From SAR202 cluster bacterium (GTDB lineage: Bacteria > Chloroflexota > Dehalococcoidia > SAR202 > GCA-002694895): 21,004 bases of DNA. The notes under the pieces are model-generated. The model was given only the letters and a program-made list of their open reading frames with translations, was not told the origin of the DNA and searched no databases. Positions 7,063-14,511 of this stretch are shown here, one piece after another. The position numbers were made by a program, and so were the translations under genes. The stretch is taken from positions 1 through 21,004 of the forward strand of contig VFGQ01000114.1 of assembly GCA_009391605.1 (NCBI GenBank), in the 5' to 3' direction. Positions within the stretch are counted from its first letter, which is position 1. Each line of letters opens with the position of its first letter.

Positions 7063-8451
7063 ATGTCAGATTACCCAAAAGAAGAATGTGGAGTTGTTGG
7101 CATTTCAACAAATGTTGATGCTTCAAGGCTTGCTTTTTTTGCCCTTTACGCTATTCAGCATAGAGGCCAAGAAAGTGCAGGATTAGCAACATATAATGAT
7201 AAAATTCAGATCAAAACTGGCATGGGGTTAATATCCCAAGCTTTAGATGAATCAGATATAGAAAACCTTCATGGGTCTTTCTCTATAGGTCATACAAGAT
7301 ATTCAACTACTGGTTCAACTAAAATAGAAAATGCTCAACCAATTAGCTGTATGTTAGAAAATACAGAAATAGCTTTATCTCACAATGGCAACGTAATAAA
7401 TGCAAAACAAATAAGAGATGAACTTAAAGAATGGGGGTGTGAATTTAAAACATCAAGCGATTCGGAAGTGATACTTCAACTTCTAGCTAATGCTCCCGGA
7501 AAAGAATGGGAAGAGAAAATTAATTATATGATGAATAGATTGCAGGGCGCATATTCTCTAACAGTTTTAACTGATACAGGAGTTATTGGAATCAGAGACC
7601 CGCTAGGTGTTAGACCACTATGTTTAGGTAAAATTGATAACGGATATGTTCTTGCATCTGAATCATGTGCAATAGACCATATAGGTGGGGAATATATTAG
7701 AGAATTAGAAGCAGGTGAAGCTGTTTTTATAACACAAAATGAATACAAAACAATCTATCAAAAAGAAACCAAGAAATTAGCAGCATGTGTATTTGAAAAT
7801 ATATACTTCGCCAGGCCTGACAGTATTCTTGATGATCAATTAGTATACTTGACTAGAAAAAAAATGGGAGCGCAATTAGCTATTGAACATCCAGTAGATG
7901 CTGATCTTGTAATTGGTGTACCTGATTCAGCAACTGCTGCTGCTGTGGGATATTCTGAAGAATCAGGTATAACATTCACAGAAGGATTAGTGAAAAACAG
8001 ATATGTAGGAAGGACATTTATATTACCCGATCAACGATTAAGAGATATCGGAGTCAGAAGAAAATTAAATCCTTTAAAAGAAATCATACATGGTAAATCA
8101 ATAATTGTAGTTGACGATAGTATAGTAAGAGGAACAACAACTCCTTTTGTTGTGGATCTGTTAAGAAAAGCTGGAGCTAAAAAAATTCACCTTAGAATAT
8201 GTGCTCCTCCTATAAAATGGCCATGTCATTTTGGAGTAGATATGGCCACAAAAAACGAACTCTTAGCAGCAAATAGATCACTAGAAGACATTCAAAACTT
8301 TGTTAAAGCTGATTCATTAGGATATCTTTCAATAGAAGGTTTGATGGAATCTGTTCCGAAACCGAAAAATAAATATTGTGATGCTTGTTTTACCGGAAAA
8401 TACCCTATACCTGTTCAATTAGAAATGAATAAATTCGCCCTGGAAAACTAA
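7063..8451 (+). CDS. purF: Amidophosphoribosyltransferase (glutamine PRPP amidotransferase)
   Basis: PurF makes phosphoribosylamine from PRPP and glutamine, the first step of purine synthesis. The product is 462 residues. An eight-residue propeptide (MSDYPKEE) precedes Cys9 in CGVVGI, which becomes the N-terminal nucleophile after cleavage. The glutaminase domain includes QHRGQESAG (32-40), HTRYSTTG (77-84) and SHNGN (106-110). The PRPP loop is IIVVDDSIVRGTTT (347-360). Cys242, Cys388 (or Cys380), Cys439 and Cys442 (CDACFTGKYP) match the positions of the four Fe-S ligands of the Bacillus-type enzyme, so an oxygen-sensitive [4Fe-4S] cluster is predicted. It is the first gene of purF-purM-purH with its own promoter and a good SD; purM follows after four bases. 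Confidence 0.97.
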   Translation: MSDYPKEECGVVGISTNVDASRLAFFALYAIQHRGQESAGLATYNDKIQIKTGMGLISQALDESDIENLHGSFSIGHTRYSTTGSTKIENAQPISCMLENTEIALSHNGNVINAKQIRDELKEWGCEFKTSSDSEVILQLLANAPGKEWEEKINYMMNRLQGAYSLTVLTDTGVIGIRDPLGVRPLCLGKIDNGYVLASESCAIDHIGGEYIRELEAGEAVFITQNEYKTIYQKETKKLAACVFENIYFARPDSILDDQLVYLTRKKMGAQLAIEHPVDADLVIGVPDSATAAAVGYSEESGITFTEGLVKNRYVGRTFILPDQRLRDIGVRRKLNPLKEIIHGKSIIVVDDSIVRGTTTPFVVDLLRKAGAKKIHLRICAPPIKWPCHFGVDMATKNELLAANRSLEDIQNFVKADSLGYLSIEGLMESVPKPKNKYCDACFTGKYPIPVQLEMNKFALEN

Positions 8452-8455
8452 TTAT

Positions 8456-9475
8456 ATGGATTCAGAAAATACCCTTAATTATTTAAAATCCGGAGTAGAT
8501 TTAAACAAGGCTGCAAACTTAAAAGAAAACATGAAATCTCTTTTATCAAAGCATCAAAAAGAACATAACATTGGTAACTTTGGTGGTTTATTTGAAATCA
8601 AAGATTATAAAAACCCCGTATTAATTTCTAGTACAGATGGTGTTGGAAGTAAACTATTAGTATACTCAGAACTTAACAAATATAACTTACTTGGGCAAGA
8701 TTTAGTTAACCTTTCAGTAAACGATATTGTTTGCATAGGAGCATATCCTTTATTTTTTTTAGATTATATTGCGGTAGAAAAAATAAACGAAGAAAACATA
8801 TTGTCAATAATTCAAGGTATTGTGAAAGCTTGTGAGGAAAATAATTGTAAATTAGTAGGTGGAGAAACAGCTCAAATGGCAGAAGTTTATACGGAAGGTA
8901 AATTTGATCTGGCTGGATTTATTGTTGGAATTTCAGAAAAAAATAAAATAAAAAATAAATCAAATACCAAAAGTGGAGATTTGTTAATTGGAATTCCATC
9001 TAACGGAATACATACTAATGGTTATTCTTTAGTAAGAAAGGTATTTAAAATAGAAAAAAACAAACAAATATTATATGAGCACTTTGATGAATTAAACTCT
9101 ACTTTAGGAGAAGAATTATCAAAACCTCATATAAGTTATTTCCCTTTAATTAAAAAAATACAAAATTATATGAAAATCTCTGCACACATTACAGGTGGCG
9201 GATTTATTGAAAATATTCCAAGAGTAATTAATGAAAATCTAGATGCAATTATTAATTATGGATCTTGGGAAATTAACCCTATTTTTAACCTTATTCAAAA
9301 ATACGGAAAAATATCAGATCAAGAAATGTTTAATGTCTTTAATATGGGAATTGGTTTAGTCGTTGTTTCAACAAAAGATAATTCTAAAAAAATTCTTTCT
9401 GAAAACAAAAATGCAACAATTATTGGTTACTTAAAAGAAAATCAAAATCTTAAATCAAAAGTTATTATAAATTAA
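8456..9475 (+). CDS. purM: Phosphoribosylformylglycinamidine cyclo-ligase (AIR synthetase)
   Basis: PurM closes FGAM to aminoimidazole ribonucleotide with ATP, step five of purine synthesis. The 339-residue product has the PurM landmarks in order: STDGVGSK (59-66, ATP/phosphate region), GQDLVNLSVNDI (80-91), KLVGGETAQM (132-141), GIPSNGIHTNGYSLVR, and AHITGGGFIENIPR in the C-terminal domain. Length is normal for the family. The ATG at 8456 lies four bases after the purF stop and purH begins eight bases after purM, so the three form a single transcript. It is a paralogue of the HypE-like gene at 19384, but the PurM-specific blocks make this assignment clear. Confidence 0.97.
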   Translation: MDSENTLNYLKSGVDLNKAANLKENMKSLLSKHQKEHNIGNFGGLFEIKDYKNPVLISSTDGVGSKLLVYSELNKYNLLGQDLVNLSVNDIVCIGAYPLFFLDYIAVEKINEENILSIIQGIVKACEENNCKLVGGETAQMAEVYTEGKFDLAGFIVGISEKNKIKNKSNTKSGDLLIGIPSNGIHTNGYSLVRKVFKIEKNKQILYEHFDELNSTLGEELSKPHISYFPLIKKIQNYMKISAHITGGGFIENIPRVINENLDAIINYGSWEINPIFNLIQKYGKISDQEMFNVFNMGIGLVVVSTKDNSKKILSENKNATIIGYLKENQNLKSKVIIN

Positions 9476-9483
9476 TTTTAATC

Positions 9484-11025
9484 ATGAATGTATTAATAAG
9501 TGTGTCTGACAAATCAAATTTAGATAAAATAGCTAGATTTTTAGACAATTTAAACTGCAATATAATTTCAACGGGAGGAACATACAATTATCTGAAAAAT
9601 ATCAAAGTAAAAAACCTCTCAAAAGTATCTCAAATAACAAATAGTCCTGAAATATTAGATGGCCGGGTAAAAACCCTTCATCCTTTAATTCATGGAGGAA
9701 TATTAGCTAAAAGAAATAACAAAAAGCATCTGGATGAGATAAATAATATATCTGGATTATTTATTGATATGGTCATCGTCAATCTTTACCCATTTGAGGA
9801 AACATTATTAAACTCTGAAAATACACATGAACAAATAATTGAAATGATAGATATCGGAGGTCCGACCTTAATAAGAGCTGCAGCGAAAAATTATGAATCA
9901 GTTGCAGTATTAGTTAATCCAAATAAATATGAATTAATAACAAAAATAACTGCATCAACTAAAAAGAAAAACATCTCTATTCAAGATTTATGTTCAATAG
10001 AAGAAAGAAAAATACTAGCTGCAGAAGCATTTGAACATGTATCTAAATATGACTCTATTATACATTCATATTTAAACCCTGATAAAGGCAGGAGCTTTCC
10101 TCTTGATGGCAAATTAATTAAAAAACTTCGTTATGGAGAAAACCCGCATCAAGAAGCAAATTTATATAAATCTGCAAAACTAGGTTCAGGAATAATTAAC
10201 GGAATTCAAATCCATGGAAAAGAAATGTCATTCAATAATATTATTGATGGAAATACTGCTTGGCAAATAGTAAATGATTTCAATGCTAACTCCTGTGTAA
10301 TTGTCAAACATGCAAATCCTTGCGGACTTGCTTCCGGGTCTTTTCAGTCAGATGCATTTCAAAAAGCATTTGATGGTGATCAAGTGTCTGCATATGGAGG
10401 AATAGTAGCATTCAATAATATGGTTGAGGAAAACACTGTAAAAAAAATGAAAGGAATATTTTTTGAATTAATTATAGCTCCTGATTTTTCAGAAAATGCT
10501 TTACTTAGATTACAAAAAAGAAAAGATTTAAGAATTATTTCTATGAAAGGCACAAAATATCTTAATCCTGAATTTGAATTAAAAACATTTGCAGGAGGTT
10601 ATATTATACAAAATACAGACATTAAAGAGGATTTAGAAAGTGATTGGGAAATAGTAACAAAAACCAAGCCTGGCAAACACGAATTTACAGATCTTAAATT
10701 TGCATGGAAGGCAATCAGGCATGTCAAATCTAATGGAATAATTCTAGTAAAAAATCAATCTATAATAGGATTAGGAACAGGGCAGCCAAATAGAATTAAT
10801 AGTATAGAAATAGCATCAAAAGTAGCAGGAGGGAAATCAAATAATAGCGTACTAGCATCGGATGCTTTTTTCCCATTTGCAGACAATGTTCAGTTAGCAG
10901 ACTCAATTGGTGTGAAATCAATTATTCAACCAGGGGGCTCGATTAGAGATCCTGAAGTTATTGATCTTGCAAACAAATTAAATATTTCAATGATATTTAC
11001 TGGTACACGACATTTTAAACATTAA
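9484..11025 (+). CDS. purH: Bifunctional AICAR transformylase / IMP cyclohydrolase
   Basis: PurH performs the last two steps to IMP: formylation of AICAR with 10-formyl-THF, then ring closure. The 513-residue protein has the N-terminal cyclohydrolase (MGS-like) domain with STGGTYNYL (29-37) and LDGRVKTLHPLIHGG (58-72). The transformylase domain has LRYGENPHQ (215-223), catalytic Lys275 and His276 in VKHANPCG (274-281), and SAYGGIVAFN (302-311). It ends with the usual GTRHF-x-H tail. Length is as expected. It ends the purFMH operon and its last 11 bases overlap the convergent MFS gene. No purN lies between purM and purH, unlike the common purF-M-N-H order. Confidence 0.97.
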   Translation: MNVLISVSDKSNLDKIARFLDNLNCNIISTGGTYNYLKNIKVKNLSKVSQITNSPEILDGRVKTLHPLIHGGILAKRNNKKHLDEINNISGLFIDMVIVNLYPFEETLLNSENTHEQIIEMIDIGGPTLIRAAAKNYESVAVLVNPNKYELITKITASTKKKNISIQDLCSIEERKILAAEAFEHVSKYDSIIHSYLNPDKGRSFPLDGKLIKKLRYGENPHQEANLYKSAKLGSGIINGIQIHGKEMSFNNIIDGNTAWQIVNDFNANSCVIVKHANPCGLASGSFQSDAFQKAFDGDQVSAYGGIVAFNNMVEENTVKKMKGIFFELIIAPDFSENALLRLQKRKDLRIISMKGTKYLNPEFELKTFAGGYIIQNTDIKEDLESDWEIVTKTKPGKHEFTDLKFAWKAIRHVKSNGIILVKNQSIIGLGTGQPNRINSIEIASKVAGGKSNNSVLASDAFFPFADNVQLADSIGVKSIIQPGGSIRDPEVIDLANKLNISMIFTGTRHFKH

Positions 11026-12256
11026 TTTTTCTTTTAGGTGGTAATGAAAAAATCACCATAACAAATGCTATTAAATTGATAAAAGCAAAAAACATAAATG
11101 CAAATTTGTAACTACCATAATTATCAAAAGTAGCTCCAGAGATAATTGGGCCTGCAATAACTCCAAAAGTAACTAAAATACTTCTAAATCCCATGATTGT
11201 ACCGTAATGTTTTATGCCAAAATAATCTGCCATTAAAGCATTGGGGATAACAGCGCTTCCTCCTTGTGAAGAAGAGTATAAAATTAATGCCAAAATCACT
11301 CCTGTCAAACTATCCATTATAGACAGTAAAAATACGCCTAAAGATAAACAAAGCATGCATATAACTAATATATATCTTTTATTAATATAATCTCCGATGG
11401 TGCTTAAGCCAAACCTTCCTGGAATACTCATAATACCCACTGAACCGGCAAATCCTGCAGCTGCAACTGGGGAAATACCTAAATCAACAAAAAATGGTAC
11501 TAAATGTAAACTTACACCACTTGTAACTAATATCCTTAAACCTGTTGCCATGGTCAACAGCCAAAAACTTGATGTACTTAAAGCTTCCTTAACTGTATAA
11601 CTTTCATCATCATGATGTATTAAGTCTTCTTCTGTATCATTTGATGGTTTCATCCCATCAGGATAATCCCCGTATTGATATGGATTATGCCTCATTAACA
11701 TTCCGCATGGTACCCCAACTAATAAAATCACAAAACCTATAATAATTGAAGTATCTCTCCATCCATAAGCTTGTATTAACCACCCATAAAAAGGAACAAG
11801 CAAACCTCCGATACCTACGCCAGACCACATAACTCCAAATGCTAAGCCTCTCTTTTTATTAAACCAATTTGCAACTGCTGTTTGTATAGGAGTATGAAGG
11901 GTACCGGAACCTACTGTAACACCTAATATATAAACTAAAGAAAAAGATAAAAAGCTATCGACTTTAGAAAGTAAAATATAACCTACACTCATTATTGGAA
12001 CACCTACTAAAATCACAATCCTGGGACCAAATTTATCAATTAAATAACCATCTATAGGGCCTAAAATTCCATTTTCTAATCTCGCAAGTGAAAACACTGT
12101 CGAAATTCTGGTCCTGCTCCATCCAAATTCTTTTGATAAAGGTAAAAACAAATTACCAAATCCATGATAATTAATGCCTGAAGAAAGGGCCATTGCCAAA
12201 CTGCCCGCAATAACTATATACCAACCATAAAAAATCTTTGATTTAGTTTTTTTCAT
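11015..12256 (-). CDS. MFS transporter, MCT/oxalate-formate antiporter-like
   Basis: This roughly 413-residue protein has 12 predicted membrane helices, a short cytoplasmic start (KKTKSK), and FYGWYIVIAGS at the first helix, a common opening in the monocarboxylate/oxalate-formate type of MFS carriers. FGWSRTRIS and DKFGPRIV mark the loop 2-3 region, and HNPYQYGDYPDG lies in the central cytoplasmic loop. Substrate is not predictable; small organic acids are a family-based guess. The start is either ATG at 12256 (chosen) or TTG at 12262, which would overlap the sir2 stop as TTGA and add two residues. It is third in the leftward recF-sir2-MFS chain and overlaps purH tail-to-tail by 11 bases. Confidence 0.88.
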   Translation of the reverse strand: MKKTKSKIFYGWYIVIAGSLAMALSSGINYHGFGNLFLPLSKEFGWSRTRISTVFSLARLENGILGPIDGYLIDKFGPRIVILVGVPIMSVGYILLSKVDSFLSFSLVYILGVTVGSGTLHTPIQTAVANWFNKKRGLAFGVMWSGVGIGGLLVPFYGWLIQAYGWRDTSIIIGFVILLVGVPCGMLMRHNPYQYGDYPDGMKPSNDTEEDLIHHDDESYTVKEALSTSSFWLLTMATGLRILVTSGVSLHLVPFFVDLGISPVAAAGFAGSVGIMSIPGRFGLSTIGDYINKRYILVICMLCLSLGVFLLSIMDSLTGVILALILYSSSQGGSAVIPNALMADYFGIKHYGTIMGFRSILVTFGVIAGPIISGATFDNYGSYKFAFMFFAFINLIAFVMVIFSLPPKRKINV

Positions 12257-12258
12257 AA

Positions 12259-13029
12259 TCAATTCATATTGTTAAAATCAGATAATGCTGGCAAAGTTTC
12301 AGAAGTTGATCCTCTTAGTACTACATCAGCAATTTTACTAATAGGAGTAGGCATTGTATTTGCCTCAATAATAATACCACCATTCTTTTTTATATGTACA
12401 GGGAAAGAAGCTGCAGGATTTACAAGAGTTGATGTTCCTGTCACTAAAATTAGATCTGCTTTATTAATTATCTTTACACAATCCTCTAATATTTTTTTTG
12501 GAATTGGCTCTCCAAATAAAACGGTATCATATTTAATAATACCGCCACATTCGCATGTAGGAGGTAAAATTTTAAAACTGATTGACTCTCTTGGAAAACA
12601 TAAACCACATTTTATACATCTGCACTTATATCTACTGCCATGAATTTCTAGTACATTTTTACTCCCCGATCTAGTATGTAATTCATCAACATTTTGGGTA
12701 ATAATGTTTTTTACATTATTATTTTTCTGCATTTTTGTAAGAGCATAATGACCTTTGTTAGGTTTTGCGTTTTCTACAGCATGTCTAAATTTTGTCCTGC
12801 CTGGATTACTATTAAAATCTAATTGATCTTCCCACCATTTTTTTGGATTTTTCATAAAATATTTATAATGCCCAAAATATATTGGTTTAGTAAAATTATT
12901 ATTCAACTTAGAATCTGATCTAAAAGTAGGAATACCACTATCTGCTGATATTCCTGCACCTGATAAAACTATTGGATATGAAGATTTCAGTAAATAATTT
13001 TGAGCTTTTACTATATCCTTTTTATCCAT
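12259..13029 (-). CDS. NAD-dependent protein deacylase, Sir2 family
   Basis: The product is 256 residues. Sirtuins remove acyl groups from lysines using NAD+. Motifs in order: GAGISADSGIPTFR (24-37, NAD binding), TQNVDELH (111-118), catalytic His130 in LEIHGS, zinc cysteines Cys138/Cys141 (CIKC) and Cys159/Cys161 (CEC), and VTGTSTLVNPAASFP (196-210). The SGIPTFR form is CobB/SIRT5-like. However, the region where class III enzymes carry Tyr-x-x-Arg (for succinyl/malonyl recognition) reads WWEDQLDF (65-72), with no such pair. Plain deacetylation or another acyl preference is therefore more likely (inference). It overlaps the recF end by eight bases and the MFS start follows immediately, so it is cotranscribed with both. 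Confidence 0.93.
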   Translation of the reverse strand: MDKKDIVKAQNYLLKSSYPIVLSGAGISADSGIPTFRSDSKLNNNFTKPIYFGHYKYFMKNPKKWWEDQLDFNSNPGRTKFRHAVENAKPNKGHYALTKMQKNNNVKNIITQNVDELHTRSGSKNVLEIHGSRYKCRCIKCGLCFPRESISFKILPPTCECGGIIKYDTVLFGEPIPKKILEDCVKIINKADLILVTGTSTLVNPAASFPVHIKKNGGIIIEANTMPTPISKIADVVLRGSTSETLPALSDFNNMN

Positions 13030-14167
13030 TTATATTTAATTCTCTTTGATCTAAATTCAAAGAATTATAAGAAAAATTCAAATTTTCCAGAACTCTAAAA
13101 TCAAATCCGGTTATAAAACATTGATTATAACCAAAAATAAATTTACACAAATATTCCTGATTATCTAAATCAAGTTCTGAAAATGCATCGTCTAATAAAA
13201 TAATTGGTTCAGTATAATTCAATTTTTTTATTAGTTCACATTCAGCTAATTTCATTCCCAATACTAAAAGACGTGCCTGTCCTCTTGATGCAAAATTTTC
13301 AGCAATATTATTATCAATATTTATAATAAGATCATCTCTATGAGGACCAATTGTAGTTTTTCCAAGAGATATATCTCGTAATTCTGCTTGTTTTAATTTG
13401 TTATGAAAATTGTTATAAATTTGATCTTTATCATTTTGCAATACGAATTCATTTAAAGGATCTAGATTACACAAATATCTTATATCACCATTATGATAAT
13501 TATTAAATAATTTTGGATAAATCGACTCAACTAAAGCACTTAATTGATTGATAGTTTTATATCTAGAAATCATTAAATAAGTACCTGATTCAACCATTTT
13601 ATTATTCCAATATTCTAACTCTATTTTTGACGCAAAATTATTTTTAATTTGTTTTAATAATGAATTTCTTGATTCAACAATTTTTGAATATACCAATAAT
13701 TCAGATACATATTGATTATCAAGCTGTAAATTTAATACATTGATATATTTCCTACGTATAGATGGTGAACCATAAATTATATTCATATCATTAACACTAA
13801 AACATACAGATTTTAAATTACCAATAAGTTTAGATAATGGAAGGGTTGCTCCATTATAACTACAATTCTTCTTTAATCTGTTGGAATTATTTAAATCTAA
13901 TATTATTTGTATTTCATTTAAATTTTGATTTATAGAAATATTAGCTTTTATTGAAGCAAAATCCCCGGTTCCAATAATTTGTTTATTTATAGTGTCCCTA
14001 TCATGTGTAGCTCTAAATGAACGACCAATTGATAAAAAATAAATAGCTTCTATTAAAGAGCTTTTACCTGATCCATTTTTACCAATTAAAGCAGTGACAC
14101 CCTGATTAAAATCTGTTTCAAAATGTTCCAAATTTCTGAAATTTCGAATATTAATATGATGAAGCAT
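13022..14167 (-). CDS. recF: DNA replication and repair protein RecF
   Basis: RecF is an SMC/ABC-type ATPase that, with RecO and RecR, loads RecA at gapped DNA. The 381-residue product starts MLHHINIRNFRN, the standard RecF opening. The frame stays open to 14290, but that extension crosses the rpsU promoter and its start codon, so the ATG at 14167 is chosen. Walker A is GKNGSGKSS (29-37), the ABC signature region is SRGQARLLVLGMKLAE, and Walker B with D-loop is PIILLDDAFSELD (about 320-332). Length is close to the usual 360-375. It is not beside dnaA, dnaN or gyrB here, unlike in many genomes. It is first in the leftward chain with the sirtuin and MFS genes and divergent from rpsU. Confidence 0.95.
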   Translation of the reverse strand: MLHHINIRNFRNLEHFETDFNQGVTALIGKNGSGKSSLIEAIYFLSIGRSFRATHDRDTINKQIIGTGDFASIKANISINQNLNEIQIILDLNNSNRLKKNCSYNGATLPLSKLIGNLKSVCFSVNDMNIIYGSPSIRRKYINVLNLQLDNQYVSELLVYSKIVESRNSLLKQIKNNFASKIELEYWNNKMVESGTYLMISRYKTINQLSALVESIYPKLFNNYHNGDIRYLCNLDPLNEFVLQNDKDQIYNNFHNKLKQAELRDISLGKTTIGPHRDDLIINIDNNIAENFASRGQARLLVLGMKLAECELIKKLNYTEPIILLDDAFSELDLDNQEYLCKFIFGYNQCFITGFDFRVLENLNFSYNSLNLDQRELNING

Positions 14168-14247
14168 TTTACATAAACTAATCGTATTGCTAGTAATAAC
14201 ATATATATGAATACCATTTATAGTATTTATTTTTATATATGTTAAGT

Positions 14248-14253
14248 TATAAT
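14248..14253 (+). promoter_or_regulatory. Candidate -10 box for rpsU (and mfd)
   Basis: A perfect TATAAT lies 28 bases before the rpsU start in the 114-base recF/rpsU divergent gap. No convincing -35 is visible at 16-18 bases upstream, and the local AT richness makes chance matches likely. Confidence 0.35.
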
Positions 14254-14270
14254 ACTCTTCTGTAAAAAAA

Positions 14271-14277
14271 GAGGAAA
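14271..14277 (+). promoter_or_regulatory. Ribosome binding site of rpsU
   Basis: GAGGAAA lies four bases before the ATG at 14282. It is one of the stronger SD-like sites in a window where many genes have none, which fits high expression of a ribosomal protein. Confidence 0.65.
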
Positions 14278-14281
14278 GTTC

Positions 14282-14476
14282 ATGACACATGTAAAACTTA
14301 GAGATGGAGAGTCAATCGATGGAATGCTAAAAAGATTCCAATCTATGGTTCAAAGATCTGGTATTATGAGAGAACTAAGAGACAGACAATATTTTAGATC
14401 GAGACAAGAAAGTAGAAGATTGGAAGCTCAAAGAAATGCCAGAAGATCTAAAAAAAGAATATTTAGAAGCTATTAA
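14282..14476 (+). CDS. rpsU: Small ribosomal subunit protein bS21
   Basis: This 64-residue, very basic protein belongs to the 30S subunit, where it helps mRNA initiation. The N-terminal block THVKLRDGESIDGMLKRF is the typical bS21 strand-helix start. The C-terminal half is a highly charged helix with many Arg/Lys (RRLEAQRNARRSKKR). Length is within the usual 58-71. The start is supported by an SD-like GAGGAAA. It lies 35 bases before mfd on the same strand, and may share a transcript. Confidence 0.95.
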   Translation: MTHVKLRDGESIDGMLKRFQSMVQRSGIMRELRDRQYFRSRQESRRLEAQRNARRSKKRIFRSY

Positions 14477-14511
14477 TATATAAATTAATTAATTTCTCCA
14501 AAATATAAATT

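Noticed and set aside
6998..7186. Small frame reading across the purF leader
   Set aside because: It overlaps the purF start in another frame, contains the promoter and inverted repeat, and has no protein-like features.
12269..12643. Plus-strand frame opposite the sirtuin
   Set aside because: It is antisense to conserved Sir2 motifs, with no independent start signal.
12259..14167. Sir2 plus RecF-like ATPase as an anti-phage defence pair
   Set aside because: Both proteins match housekeeping families (CobB-type with zinc site; full-length RecF with standard start), and there is no effector fusion or mobile-element context.
14168..14290. N-terminal extension of RecF by 41 residues
   Set aside because: RecF proteins start at MLHHINIRNF; the extension has no family similarity and would run through the rpsU promoter and start codon.
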